A DNA stretch of 64,000 bases from Bacillota bacterium. GTDB taxonomy: Bacteria; Bacillota; Clostridia; Lachnospirales; Lachnospiraceae. Under the pieces are notes generated by a model, which was given only the letters and a program-made list of their open reading frames with translations, had not been told where the DNA came from and did no database searches. The position numbers and the translations under genes are program-made. Of this stretch, positions 33,662-43,092 are shown one piece after another (the first letter of the stretch is position 1; each line of letters begins with the position of its first letter). Location: the NCBI GenBank assembly GCA_023398375.1, contig JAEWSH010000018.1:62001-126000 (forward strand). The letters run 5' to 3'.

Positions 33662-35584
33662 TTAGTTCGTTTGTTTTTTCTTACCTTTAGCTGCTATTAT
33701 CAATGTATAGGAAAGTAAAGCAAATATGACTAGTCCGCCCCAGTTACCAAGGTTAATGGCTTCTGAGAAGTTCAGCAGATCGCCAAGTGATTTTTCTCCG
33801 ACGTTGATAATTGCGAAGACTGCAAGCAGGATTCCAACAATACCTTCTCCGGCAATCAGACCAGAAGAATACAAGATACCGCGTTCTATTTTTTCTTTGT
33901 GCTGTGCAGGTGTCTCATCAGCTGATTTTTTGCGGTCAAGGAACCATTTGATTCCACCACCGATCATCATAGGTGTACTTAAATGGATTGGAAGATACAA
34001 TCCGACAGCAAATGGAAGTACTGGAATTTGAAGGATCTCAACTACAATTGCAATTGCCACACCTACAAATACGAGAGTCCATGGCAGATTACCGCCCATA
34101 ACACCCTCTACGACCATTTTCATCAGAGTGGCCTGTGGAGCAGGAAGTTCAGGAGAACCGTAACCCCATGCTGCATTTAACAGATATAATACACCGCCGA
34201 TGGCCAATGCAGATGCGATGACACCGATCATTTCACCAATCTGCTGTTTTTTCGGAGTAGCACCAACGATGTAACCAGTCTTTAGATCTTGAGAAGTATC
34301 TCCGGCAATAGCCGCTATGATACAAATGATAGATCCCACAACGATAGAAGCGATCATTCCCTCCATGCCGATGGTTCCTGTTGCCTTAAAAATTATGGTG
34401 GCTATCAATAATGTTGCGATTCCCATACCGGATACCGGGTTATTAGAGCTTCCTACAAGTCCTACCATACGGGAAGATACTGTTGCAAAGAAGAATCCGA
34501 ATACGATAATGATGATCGCGCCGATAAGAGTTACCGGAATGGTTGGTATCAGCCACATGGCAATCGCGATAATACCGATTCCAAGGACTACCAGATTGAT
34601 TGGAAGATCCATGTTGAGGCGATTTACTGTGCCGCCTTTTTTGCCGTATACCTTCATTGCATCTTTAAAAGTCTTAACAATCAAAGGAAGAGATTTGATC
34701 AAACTTATGATACCGCCGGCAGCTACGGCCCCGGCACCGATATAACGTATGTACTTAGACCAGATGCCCCATGTTCCGGCAGTGTTGAACAGTTCCGTGA
34801 CAGAAACATCTGCAGGATAAAGAACTGCGTCTCCACCGAACAGTACGATCAGCGGCATGATCACGAACCATGCGACTGTACCGCCTGCTAATAAGTAGGA
34901 AGATACCTGAGGTCCGCAGATATATCCGACACCGAGAAGGGCAGGGAGTACATCCATACCAATTCCTGAACCCTTATAACTTTTCAATTGAAAATCAACT
35001 TCACTTGGAAATATCTTGAAGCCGTCTGCAATAAATTTATAGACAGCAGCAATACCAAGACCTGAGAAAACTACGCCGGCTTTTGAACCACCTTCTTCTC
35101 CGGCCATTAATACTTCGGCACAGGCTGTTCCTTCCGGATATGGAAGTGTACCATGTTCCTGTACGATTAAAGCGGCACGAAGCGGAATCATAAACAGAAC
35201 GCCAAGTAAACCACCAACGATTGAAATCAGAGCGATCTCTGCAAGTGATGGTGCGGCATCTCCGCTTTCAGCAGCCCACATAAATAATGCAGGCAATGTG
35301 AAGATTGCGCCTGCTGCTAAAGATTCACCCGCGGAACCGATTGTCTGAACCATATTATTTTCTAATATGGAATCGCGTTTCATAATGACACGGATGATTC
35401 CCATGGAAATAACTGCTGCCGGAATGGAAGCCGATACAGTCATGCCCACTCGCAATCCAAGGTATGCATTGGCCCCGCCGAATATCACGGCAAGAATGAT
35501 ACCAAGTACGATTGCGGTCACCGTTAATTCCGGAATAACCTTGTCCGCCGGAATATACGGCTTAAATTCATTGTCTTTGTTCAT
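33662..35584 (-). CDS. OPT-family oligopeptide transporter
   Basis: 640 residues, about 15-16 membrane segments, with the N-terminal GGANAYLGLRVGMTVSASIP signature and the PYPEGTACAEVL motif (an NPG-like substrate-binding part). Family members take up peptides or peptide-like chelates using the ion gradient. It is first in the minus-strand set with the PqqD-like protein and the Xaa-His dipeptidase, a complete import-and-cleave route. GGAGGG precedes the ATG. Promoter not clear in the 35585-35757 stretch before the AraC gene. Confidence 0.88.
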   Translation of the reverse strand: MNKDNEFKPYIPADKVIPELTVTAIVLGIILAVIFGGANAYLGLRVGMTVSASIPAAVISMGIIRVIMKRDSILENNMVQTIGSAGESLAAGAIFTLPALFMWAAESGDAAPSLAEIALISIVGGLLGVLFMIPLRAALIVQEHGTLPYPEGTACAEVLMAGEEGGSKAGVVFSGLGIAAVYKFIADGFKIFPSEVDFQLKSYKGSGIGMDVLPALLGVGYICGPQVSSYLLAGGTVAWFVIMPLIVLFGGDAVLYPADVSVTELFNTAGTWGIWSKYIRYIGAGAVAAGGIISLIKSLPLIVKTFKDAMKVYGKKGGTVNRLNMDLPINLVVLGIGIIAIAMWLIPTIPVTLIGAIIIIVFGFFFATVSSRMVGLVGSSNNPVSGMGIATLLIATIIFKATGTIGMEGMIASIVVGSIICIIAAIAGDTSQDLKTGYIVGATPKKQQIGEMIGVIASALAIGGVLYLLNAAWGYGSPELPAPQATLMKMVVEGVMGGNLPWTLVFVGVAIAIVVEILQIPVLPFAVGLYLPIHLSTPMMIGGGIKWFLDRKKSADETPAQHKEKIERGILYSSGLIAGEGIVGILLAVFAIINVGEKSLGDLLNFSEAINLGNWGGLVIFALLSYTLIIAAKGKKKQTN

Positions 35585-35757
35585 TTTTAACCCTCCTAGT
35601 TTTTTGAGTTTACCACTTTACTCTGTTAAAGCATGATGATAACCTAAAGTAATAATAATTATAATAGTGGGTTATGGTATTGTCAATAAATTGAGTAATA
35701 TTTGCGCACCAAATGAACAATATAACACGGATAGAATTTAATATTGCAGATTCTGCT

Positions 35758-36519
35758 TTATTCCCAATTACGGCTGAAGTAAAGCCTGCGAAAACGCATA
35801 GGAGTCATTTCTGCATATTTCTTAAAAATATGAGTAAAGTGACTCTGGGAACAAAATCCTAAATATTGACTGATGTCAGAAATACTGTATTCAGAATAAC
35901 GGAGAAGGCTTTCTGCCTCTGAGATTCTTTTTTTATGAATAAACTCTGTAATGGTCTCTCCGGTCTCCTGTTTGAACAGCGCACATAAGTAATTCTCACT
36001 AAATCCTGCGTATTCAGCTAATTCAGATAGGGTGATCTGATAGTGGAGATGAGAAAAGATATATTTTTCTGTGAGCTGGATGGGTGCAGAATTTTTCCTT
36101 TTTTGTTTTGCGGATCGTACCTTGTTTGCAAAATCAAGTACCATCGACCGGTGAATTTTCCAAATGTCATCCTGGGCTGAACAAAGATCAGCCTTTTGGA
36201 TGTAAATGTCACTCAGGTAATAGGCTTCTTCTTCCGGTAATCCGCCTTCAATGGCAAAACGTGTCACCATTGTGATACTTGCCACAAAGGCATACATCTG
36301 CTGTCGCAAGGGATTTAAAGACATACGTCCGGTGTTTTCATCGGAACAGGGAAACAGAGTCCGGGACACCAGTTCCGGATCACCATCCTTGATGGCAGAT
36401 AAGTAACGAAGCTCCTGAGAGTAAGTTGCATGTACTTTTTGAGATTCCCGGCTTTCAAAAATTTCAGAATCTAGTGCATAATCGATATCATTTGAACTGT
36501 TTGTGTGATTTGTATGCAT
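35758..36519 (-). CDS. AraC-family regulator
   Basis: 253 residues from the ATG at 36519, preceded closely by GAGGAG; a start four codons upstream has no such site. The N-terminal 150 residues are a helical domain without a recognisable cupin (YSQELRYLSAIKDGDPELVS resembles the helical part found in YesN-like regulators). The C-terminal AraC double helix-turn-helix is complete (ITLSELAEYAGFSENYLCAL and ISDISQYLGFCSQSHFTHIF). It is divergent from the GH3 beta-glucosidase gene at 36763 and likely controls it. The intergenic region carries three ATGATAAA repeats spaced 19-20 bp, a reasonable binding site. Confidence 0.88.
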   Translation of the reverse strand: MHTNHTNSSNDIDYALDSEIFESRESQKVHATYSQELRYLSAIKDGDPELVSRTLFPCSDENTGRMSLNPLRQQMYAFVASITMVTRFAIEGGLPEEEAYYLSDIYIQKADLCSAQDDIWKIHRSMVLDFANKVRSAKQKRKNSAPIQLTEKYIFSHLHYQITLSELAEYAGFSENYLCALFKQETGETITEFIHKKRISEAESLLRYSEYSISDISQYLGFCSQSHFTHIFKKYAEMTPMRFRRLYFSRNWE

Positions 36520-36642
36520 GGTACTCCTCATGTTTTGCGGGTCACAAATTCATGCCGTTTTATGCAGGCAGAAACAAATGACCTACTGACTCTGGTATCA
36601 TAAATATTATTATCAGAATAAATAAAGCACGCAAGGATGTCA

Positions 36643-36689
36643 ATGATAAAATAATAATATAATGATAAAATTAATAAAAATATGATAAA
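36643..36689 (+). promoter_or_regulatory. Three direct repeats upstream of the GH3 gene
   Basis: ATGATAAA occurs at 36643-36650, 36662-36669 and 36682-36689, so the spacing is 19 and 20 bp (about two helical turns). The stretch lies between the divergent AraC and GH3 genes. A possible -10 (TAAAAT) lies near 36710. AraC-type activators bind such repeated half-sites on one DNA face. Confidence 0.5.
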
Positions 36690-36762
36690 CGCAAGAAAGA
36701 ATATGATGTTAAAATAGCAGCATAATTAAAAATCACTTTGAAGTGGAAAGGAAGATGAATAT

Positions 36763-39039
36763 ATGAACGTAAAAGAAATCGTATCAAAAATGAGTTTGGA
36801 GGAAAAGGCAGGTATGTGTTCGGGCCTTGACTTCTGGCACACAAAACCTGTAGAGAGATTGGGCGTTCCATCGGTAATGGTCAGTGATGGTCCTCATGGT
36901 CTTCGCAAACAGGCAGACGTGGCAGACCATCTGGGAGTAAACGAAAGTATCGTTGCGGTCTGTTTTCCGGCAGCCTGTGCAACTGCATGTACCTTTGACC
37001 GGGAATTAATGAAGGATATGGGAACGACGCTTGGAAAAGAATGCCAGGCTGAAAATGTTTCTGTGTTGTTAGGACCGGCGGTCAATATCAAACGTTCTCC
37101 GCTCTGCGGCAGAAATTTTGAATATTTATCAGAAGATCCCTATCTGGCAGGAGAACTTGCAGCCAGCTATATTAATGGTGTTCAGTCACAAAATGTAGGA
37201 ACTTCCATAAAGCATTTTGCAGCCAATAATCAGGAGCATGAAAGAATGTCGGGCTCATCGGAAGTCGATGAGAGAACACTTAGAGAAATATATTTATCAA
37301 GTTTTGAGACCGCAGTAAAAAAAGCACAACCATGGACCGTTATGTGTTCTTATAATAAGATCAACGGTGTCTTCGCATCTGAAAATCGCTGGCTGTTAAA
37401 TGATATACTAAAGGAAGAATGGGGGTTCGAGGGATTTGTAATGTCTGACTGGGGTGCTGTCAGTGACCGCATTGCAGGTGTCATTGCAGGACTGGAATTA
37501 GAGATGCCCGGCAGTTACGGAACGAATGATAAGAGAATCGTGGAAGCGGTTAGAGGTGGTAAATTACCGGAAAATACGCTGGATAATGCAGTAGAACGTA
37601 TCCTGAACATTGTTTTCAAGTATGCAGAGCATGCAAAAACAGAAGTCTTTGATAGAGAAGCAGATCATGAAAAATCAGTAGAAGTTGCAAAACAGTGTAT
37701 CGTTCTTCTAAAAAATGATCATATCTTACCATTTGCAGAGCAGGAAGAGGGAGTTGCTTTTATCGGAGGCTTTGCTAAGAAACCACGCTTCCAGGGCGGT
37801 GGAAGTTCCCATATTAATTCCTATAAAGTGACATCCACAGTCGAAGAAGCAGTCAAGTACGGCAAGATAACTTATGCAGAAGGGTTTTCGGCTACAGAAG
37901 ATATAGTAGATGAAAAACTCTTTGCAGAAGCAATCGAGACTGCAAAAAATGCTAAAAAAGTTGTAGTTTTCGCAGGTCTGCCGGATTCCTTTGAGTCAGA
38001 AGGCTATGACAGAATACATATGGAATTACCATGCTGCCAGGATAAATTAATCAATGAAATAATAAAAGTACAAAAAAATGTAGTCGTCGTGCTTCACAAC
38101 GGCTCACCGATAGAATTGCCTTGGGCTGATGAGGTAAGTGGCATTGTGGAAGCCTACTTGGGCGGTGAAGGTATCGCAGAGGCAATTGTAGATATTCTTT
38201 ACGGAAAAGCAAACCCGGGTGGAAAACTTGCAGAATCGTTCCCTTACAAATTAGCTGATAATCCAACTTACCTAAACTTCCCGGGAACGGGTAAAAAAGT
38301 GCAATATGCAGAGGGTGTCTTTGTGGGATACCGGTATTATGATACCAAACAGATGGAAGTTCGTTATCCATTTGGATATGGATTAAGTTATACCAATTTT
38401 GAAATTTCTAATGTACTGATTAATAAAAAGGAGATCGTAGATACCGAGACAGTCACAGTGAGTGTGGATGTCAAGAATACAGGCGCGCTGGCTGGAAAAG
38501 AAGTAGTACAGTTATATGTCAGAGATAATACAGGTGCAGCAGTCCGGCCGGATAAAGAATTGAAAGGATTTGAAGCAGTTTATTTGAATCCGGGTGAAAC
38601 CAGGACAGTTACCATGGAATTAAATAAGCGTTCTTTTTCGTGGTTCAACGAGGAAATCGGTGACTGGTATGCAGCTACGGGAGATTATACGATATTAGTA
38701 GGTAATTCCTCCAGAAATATCGTAGCAGAAGAAGTGATTCATGTAACAAGTGGAACAAAGATTCCATTTATGGTAGATAAAGATACCACCCTTGGTGAAC
38801 TTATGAATCTTTCGGAAACTGCTCCTTATGTAAAAGAACATCTGGCACCATTAATGGGAGTATTGATACCTGGGGAAGACAGGAAAGATGAAAAGACAGT
38901 GGCTTCGGAAGCCATAACGAATGAGATGCAAGAGGCGATGCTCAGGTATATACCGATTCGTTCCCTGCGGAATTTTAGTGAATTTTCAAATGAAGATGTT
39001 GAAAGAACAGTGAAGGAACTCAATGAACTATTAAAATAG
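36763..39039 (+). CDS. GH3 beta-glucosidase
   Basis: 758 residues, no signal peptide, so cytoplasmic. N-terminal (alpha/beta)8 domain with SDGPHGLR, GPAVNIKRSPLCGRNFEYLS, KHFAANNQE and the nucleophile Asp229 in VMSDWGAV. The second alpha/beta domain (VKVGG-like region, GLPDSFESEGYDR) carries the likely acid/base, and a fibronectin III-like domain (about 580-660) follows. An extra C-terminal segment of about 95 residues (FMVDKDTTLGELMNLSETAP onwards) is often seen in clostridial GH3 enzymes. The substrate is probably cellobiose, gentiobiose or another beta-glucoside. No transporter gene is in the same unit; a terminator follows at 39072. Confidence 0.92.
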   Translation: MNVKEIVSKMSLEEKAGMCSGLDFWHTKPVERLGVPSVMVSDGPHGLRKQADVADHLGVNESIVAVCFPAACATACTFDRELMKDMGTTLGKECQAENVSVLLGPAVNIKRSPLCGRNFEYLSEDPYLAGELAASYINGVQSQNVGTSIKHFAANNQEHERMSGSSEVDERTLREIYLSSFETAVKKAQPWTVMCSYNKINGVFASENRWLLNDILKEEWGFEGFVMSDWGAVSDRIAGVIAGLELEMPGSYGTNDKRIVEAVRGGKLPENTLDNAVERILNIVFKYAEHAKTEVFDREADHEKSVEVAKQCIVLLKNDHILPFAEQEEGVAFIGGFAKKPRFQGGGSSHINSYKVTSTVEEAVKYGKITYAEGFSATEDIVDEKLFAEAIETAKNAKKVVVFAGLPDSFESEGYDRIHMELPCCQDKLINEIIKVQKNVVVVLHNGSPIELPWADEVSGIVEAYLGGEGIAEAIVDILYGKANPGGKLAESFPYKLADNPTYLNFPGTGKKVQYAEGVFVGYRYYDTKQMEVRYPFGYGLSYTNFEISNVLINKKEIVDTETVTVSVDVKNTGALAGKEVVQLYVRDNTGAAVRPDKELKGFEAVYLNPGETRTVTMELNKRSFSWFNEEIGDWYAATGDYTILVGNSSRNIVAEEVIHVTSGTKIPFMVDKDTTLGELMNLSETAPYVKEHLAPLMGVLIPGEDRKDEKTVASEAITNEMQEAMLRYIPIRSLRNFSEFSNEDVERTVKELNELLK

Positions 39040-39071
39040 AGAAATAAAATCTATATGCACTGCATATAATG

Positions 39072-39109
39072 AAGAGTCAACCTAAAATGGTTGGCTCTTA
39101 TATTTTTTT
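39072..39109 (+). terminator. Terminator after the GH3 gene
   Basis: AAGAGTCAACC (39072-39082) and GGTTGGCTCTT (39089-39099) form an 11-bp stem with one wobble; a T-rich run follows to 39109. Confidence 0.85.
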
Positions 39110-39225
39110 ACATAAGTTTTACAGGAATTTCAATATGTGCTGCTAGCGGTGTGAAAAGTAAATTGATAAGCTGTACTTGTAAATGGTAAGTATTATCGTT
39201 ATAGATAGAAAGTGAGGTAATAAGT

Positions 39226-39495
39226 ATGTTAAAAAATTGGAAAATACCTGATAAAGTTTACAAGATTATACTTAGATTTCCGAAACTGATGTTATTCTGC
39301 AGCGTTGGATTTTGGTTTGTAATGGGAATGCTTCTCAGCTATTTACTTTTAATAATTCCGCTATTCAGACAAATCGAGTTTTTTAATGACTATATAAGTC
39401 TGGCTTCTTTGATGGCAATTCTATTTGGATTTATTGGAGGCATATTGATACTGATGAGGATCGATCCGGATAAGAATATTCAGGAGAATGATTAA
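39226..39495 (+). CDS. Small two-helix membrane protein
   Basis: 89 residues with two hydrophobic segments (about 24-47, LMLFCSVGFWFVMGMLLSYL; and about 60-80, LASLMAILFGFIGGILILM). Charged ends (KNWKIPDKVYK; RIDPDKNIQEND). GTGAGGT precedes the ATG. No family is recognised. It is a single gene between the GH3 terminator and the convergent oxidoreductase gene that ends at 39527, and could be a small regulator or membrane-embedded helper. Confidence 0.6.
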   Translation: MLKNWKIPDKVYKIILRFPKLMLFCSVGFWFVMGMLLSYLLLIIPLFRQIEFFNDYISLASLMAILFGFIGGILILMRIDPDKNIQEND

Positions 39496-39526
39496 AATCT
39501 TAATGTCAGCTTCTGGTTTTAATATA

Positions 39527-40531
39527 CTAATCTATAGTTACCAGACGACCGCTGTTTAGAGATTCCTGTATAGCGAGCATTACTTTTAGAACATAATATA
39601 CTTCATAAGGTGAAATGCGGTCAACAGGAATATCTTTTTCAACACAGGAAGCAAAGTAATTAAGCTCTGCTTGGAACGCAGTTAGACCAGAAGCAAACAT
39701 TTCAATTGGAGGATTCTTTTGATCGTATAATACGATACTGCGTGCATCATTTTTCATTGTCTCAATATTAATTCCGCCTCTAAAAGTATAATCCAAAGTC
39801 TTATCTGTGCCAACGATACGAAAAGAAGCAGAAAAAGGATAGCCTTTTGTGATTCCCAGAACAGCTTCAGTAGTTGCAAAAATACCGTTTTTAAATTTTA
39901 AAATAGTACTGACATTGTCCCAACAGTCATTTTCACTTTTTACACCAGCTGAATATACACTTTCTACTTCACCAAAAAGTGATATTGCATAATCAATATC
40001 GTGTATATGTAAATCAAAAAATCCACCTCCACTTTGAGAAGGGGTATGACGCCATGCACTGTCTGGTGGATATTGAGCCAATCTGTGCGCATAAACAGAA
40101 AGTATCTTGCCTAATTTTCCGCTGTCATATATTTTTTTTATTAAATTGTATTCTGACCAGAACCGGAGAACCTGACCAACCATAAGTTTGATGCCGCTGC
40201 TCTTAACGGCATCCAAGATTCTGCCCATGGATTCTAATGAAAGAGTTATGGGCTTTTCACATATGACATGCGTTTTATGTTGAACAGCTAAAAGAATATC
40301 TTGTTCATGAAGAAAAGTTGGTGTACAGATATCTACAATATCAAAGGAATCTTTTTTAAATAAAGTGTCTGATGAAGTGTAATAGCTGCAATGATATAGA
40401 TTTGACAGTAGAGCAGCGCGTTCCTCATTTCTGCCGCATATAGCAGCAATTTTAATGTTTTTCATTTTAGACCAGACTTCTAAGTGCTCATTTCCAATGA
40501 AACCGATTCCGATTACAGCTATCCTTAACAT
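39527..40531 (-). CDS. Gfo/Idh/MocA-family oxidoreductase
   Basis: 334 residues from the ATG at 40531; an ATG at 40564 overlapping the ROK stop (TAATG) gives 11 extra residues. Starts with a Rossmann fold (IAVIGIGFIGNEHLE), contains the EKP motif (VICEKPITLS) that binds the nicotinamide ring, and DLHIHDIDYAISLFG with the catalytic His. Such enzymes oxidise or reduce sugars or cyclitols with NAD(H). It sits directly after the ROK repressor gene on the minus strand, divergent from an ABC importer operon that has two more family members, so all three may act in one pathway. Confidence 0.88.
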   Translation of the reverse strand: MLRIAVIGIGFIGNEHLEVWSKMKNIKIAAICGRNEERAALLSNLYHCSYYTSSDTLFKKDSFDIVDICTPTFLHEQDILLAVQHKTHVICEKPITLSLESMGRILDAVKSSGIKLMVGQVLRFWSEYNLIKKIYDSGKLGKILSVYAHRLAQYPPDSAWRHTPSQSGGGFFDLHIHDIDYAISLFGEVESVYSAGVKSENDCWDNVSTILKFKNGIFATTEAVLGITKGYPFSASFRIVGTDKTLDYTFRGGINIETMKNDARSIVLYDQKNPPIEMFASGLTAFQAELNYFASCVEKDIPVDRISPYEVYYVLKVMLAIQESLNSGRLVTID

Positions 40532-40563
40532 AGTCACCCCGCTTAAATATTGATTACAAGACA

Positions 40564-41769
40564 TTAGCCAATGAAAAAAGCATCTCTTGATTCTTCTGTA
40601 AAAGCATAGTAGTTATCAAAGAAATATTTCATTGCACCATTTAAATATGCATTGGAATCTAACTTGGAATATTTTATTTCTACTTTATCTACCATCTTTT
40701 TCAGTCCGACAACTTTTAATTTTTCTTTTAATTTTTCTAAGAATAAATCTCCCAGATATGTGCTTTTCCCACCTAGAATGATCAATTTTGGATTAACGAT
40801 GGAAATTAAATTGGCTAGCGCATAGGAAAAGGATTCAGCCATAGTTACAATTACCTTTTGAGAAATAACATCTCCATATAGAGCAGCACTGCCTAGAGAG
40901 GAGAATGTTATAGCAGGTAATCTGTTAAGTGCCGGACTTGTACCTGCCTCTGAAACACGTTTCTTAAGAGCATGTTCTCCCCAGACAGCCTCAAGACATC
41001 CGCGATTACCGCATGTACACAAATCGCCCTGTGGATCGATAGAGTAGTGTCCGAATTGAGTAGAGGCACCGTCAGCCCTGCCTATCATTTTTCCACTATT
41101 GAATATCGTGGCACCTATTCCACGATCGAAGTTTATCAGCACAAAATCAGGTTCGGTAATATGCGCATATGTTTTTTCTGCATATGCAAAACAAGGAGTA
41201 TCTCCAAGTAATGCCACTGGAAAGTCAGTAAATGTAGATTTTAAGGTATCTATCAGATTCACGTTTCCTGACTTGGGAAGACTGACCGTAGTTGAATAAA
41301 TCTCACCTGCGTTTCGATCGATCATAGCAGATACGACGACACAGATTCCGAGAATTTTATCACGAGGCAATTTTGTTAAAATGGACTCATCAACATATTT
41401 TCTGGATAGTGAGATGTAGGTGTCATTATCATTTAAGTGTAAGTGCTCGTCATAGGTTGTAGAACCTGTTATATCGATCAGATATGCATTTACATAGCTT
41501 TCGATCCAGCTTATGACTATAATATAGTAACTTTCCGCTTTGACATGAAGGCTGTTAGGCCTTCTTCCAACACTTGTTGTGTCATTAGCACCTGAATCAT
41601 AGATAAAATCCCTGGTTATTAATTCGTCTATCAGAGTTGATACGGTGGTTTTACTAAGTCTGGTCTGTTGAGCTAATTGTGCACGTGATATGCCACTATT
41701 ATCATAGATTGTGTTATATAGTAACTTCATATTTTCGTTTTTAATTAACTGTTGATTCACAAGTTCCAT
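40564..41769 (-). CDS. ROK-family transcriptional repressor
   Basis: 401 residues. An N-terminal MarR-like winged helix (ISRAQLAQQTRLSKTTVSTL) is followed by a ROK sugar-kinase fold with the zinc motif CTCGNRGCLEA and the QFGHYSID segment that holds the sugar. ATP-binding residues typical of kinases are not obvious, as in NagC/XylR repressors. GGGGGCG precedes the ATG. It is divergent from the oxidoreductase/ABC operon at 42046; the perfect palindrome TTAAATCAATTGATTTAA at the promoter of that operon is the likely binding site. The inducer is probably the imported sugar or its oxidised product. Confidence 0.9.
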   Translation of the reverse strand: MELVNQQLIKNENMKLLYNTIYDNSGISRAQLAQQTRLSKTTVSTLIDELITRDFIYDSGANDTTSVGRRPNSLHVKAESYYIIVISWIESYVNAYLIDITGSTTYDEHLHLNDNDTYISLSRKYVDESILTKLPRDKILGICVVVSAMIDRNAGEIYSTTVSLPKSGNVNLIDTLKSTFTDFPVALLGDTPCFAYAEKTYAHITEPDFVLINFDRGIGATIFNSGKMIGRADGASTQFGHYSIDPQGDLCTCGNRGCLEAVWGEHALKKRVSEAGTSPALNRLPAITFSSLGSAALYGDVISQKVIVTMAESFSYALANLISIVNPKLIILGGKSTYLGDLFLEKLKEKLKVVGLKKMVDKVEIKYSKLDSNAYLNGAMKYFFDNYYAFTEESRDAFFIG

Positions 41770-41938
41770 TTATTCGCCCCCATATTAATTAATAAAGACA
41801 TCGTACTAAAGATATATAATTATCATATCATACGATCTTGAATAAGACAATCTTTTATTGGTTTCACGTTTAAATTGGTTAAAATGAGCAATATAGCGTA
41901 TAAAATAATAAATAAATATACAAATAGCACAAAATTAA

Positions 41939-41994
41939 TTGACGTACATTTAATCGTATGTTATTATGACTCCATGTTAAATCAATTGATTTAA
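41939..41994 (+). promoter_or_regulatory. Promoter and ROK operator of the 42046 operon
   Basis: TTGACG (41939-41944), 17-base spacer, TATTAT (41962-41967) is a near-consensus sigma-A promoter. An 18-bp perfect palindrome TTAAATCAATTGATTTAA (41977-41994) covers the transcription start, ideal for repression. A further half-site TTAATCAATTAG lies just downstream. Confidence 0.75.
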
Positions 41995-42045
41995 TTTTTT
42001 TAATCAATTAGTAAAGCCAGCGTACAAATTAAAAAGAGGTGTGAT

Positions 42046-43068
42046 ATGAGAATTGGACTAATAGGATGCGGTGGAATGGGAACAACACACAATCTTTCAC
42101 TTAAGGCATTATCATCACTATATGAAATAGAAGTAGTTGCACTTGCAGACTGCAGAAAAGAATTTTTGGAAAAAGCATCAAAAATATGGCCAGATGCAAA
42201 GAAATATGATTTTGGTATGGATTTAATAAAAGAAGAAAAATTAGATTTGGTTCATATCTGTCTGCCAAGCTACTTACATGCAGAACATGCAGTGGCTGCT
42301 ATGAAACAGGGAATGAATGTGTTTGTGGAAAAGCCAGTCTGTTTAACAAAAGAAGAATGCACGATACTTTTGGATACAAAAAATAGAACGGGCGTTCAGG
42401 TTATGGTTGGACAAGTTGTTAGAAGTTTTCCGGAGTATCAATATCTAAAGAAAGTTTATGAAGAGAATCAATTTGGAAAGTTAAAGAGTATTGTAATGCA
42501 GAGAATCAGTGGTGATGCAACATGGGGATTTGAGGATTGGTTTCATCAGGAAGAAAAGAGCGGATCCGTGATTCTTGATCTACATGTTCATGATCTTGAC
42601 TTTTTACGTTACATGATAGGTGAGCCTGACAAATTTAATGTTGTGGCAACTAGATTTGATAAAGGAACTATAAATCAAGTGATAACGCAATATCAATTTG
42701 GAGATGTATTTGCAACTGCTGAGGGACTTTGGGATGTTTCTACAACACTTGCATTTGAAGCAAATTTCAGAGCGGTTTTTGAGGAAGCAACCGTTGTATT
42801 TAATTCTATAAAAAAACCATCGCTCACAGTGCATCAGAAAAATGGAGAAGTTTTAAGACCTGAGTTAGTAAAAGAATTTGATAGGAAAGACGATTCTGCT
42901 GGAATTAATATATCAGATCTGGGACCATATTATACAGAAATTAAATATTTTATAGAATGTTTGATAGAAGGAAATGAAAATATTGTAGCACCATTGGAGG
43001 AAGGAGTGAAATCGGTACAGTTAGCAATTGAAGAGTTAAACGCAGCGAAAAAATATTTGAAAGACTGA
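42046..43068 (+). CDS. Gfo/Idh/MocA-family oxidoreductase
   Basis: 340 residues. Rossmann start GLIGCGGMGTTHN, EKP motif VEKPVCLTKEE, and DLHVHDLDFLRYMIG with the catalytic His region. It is the first gene after the ROK-controlled promoter, with GAGGTG before the ATG. The second half is the usual alpha/beta domain that holds the sugar. It probably oxidises a sugar or glycoside imported by the ABC system that follows (43093-46212). A 24-base gap separates it from the binding protein gene. Confidence 0.9.
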   Translation: MRIGLIGCGGMGTTHNLSLKALSSLYEIEVVALADCRKEFLEKASKIWPDAKKYDFGMDLIKEEKLDLVHICLPSYLHAEHAVAAMKQGMNVFVEKPVCLTKEECTILLDTKNRTGVQVMVGQVVRSFPEYQYLKKVYEENQFGKLKSIVMQRISGDATWGFEDWFHQEEKSGSVILDLHVHDLDFLRYMIGEPDKFNVVATRFDKGTINQVITQYQFGDVFATAEGLWDVSTTLAFEANFRAVFEEATVVFNSIKKPSLTVHQKNGEVLRPELVKEFDRKDDSAGINISDLGPYYTEIKYFIECLIEGNENIVAPLEEGVKSVQLAIEELNAAKKYLKD

Positions 43069-43092
43069 CAATCAGCAAAGGGAGGAAAAGCT

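Noticed and set aside
34317..34745. 142-codon plus-strand frame opposite the OPT transporter
   Set aside because: Its Ile/Pro/Met-rich composition is the antisense of membrane-helix codons; no ribosome binding site is seen.
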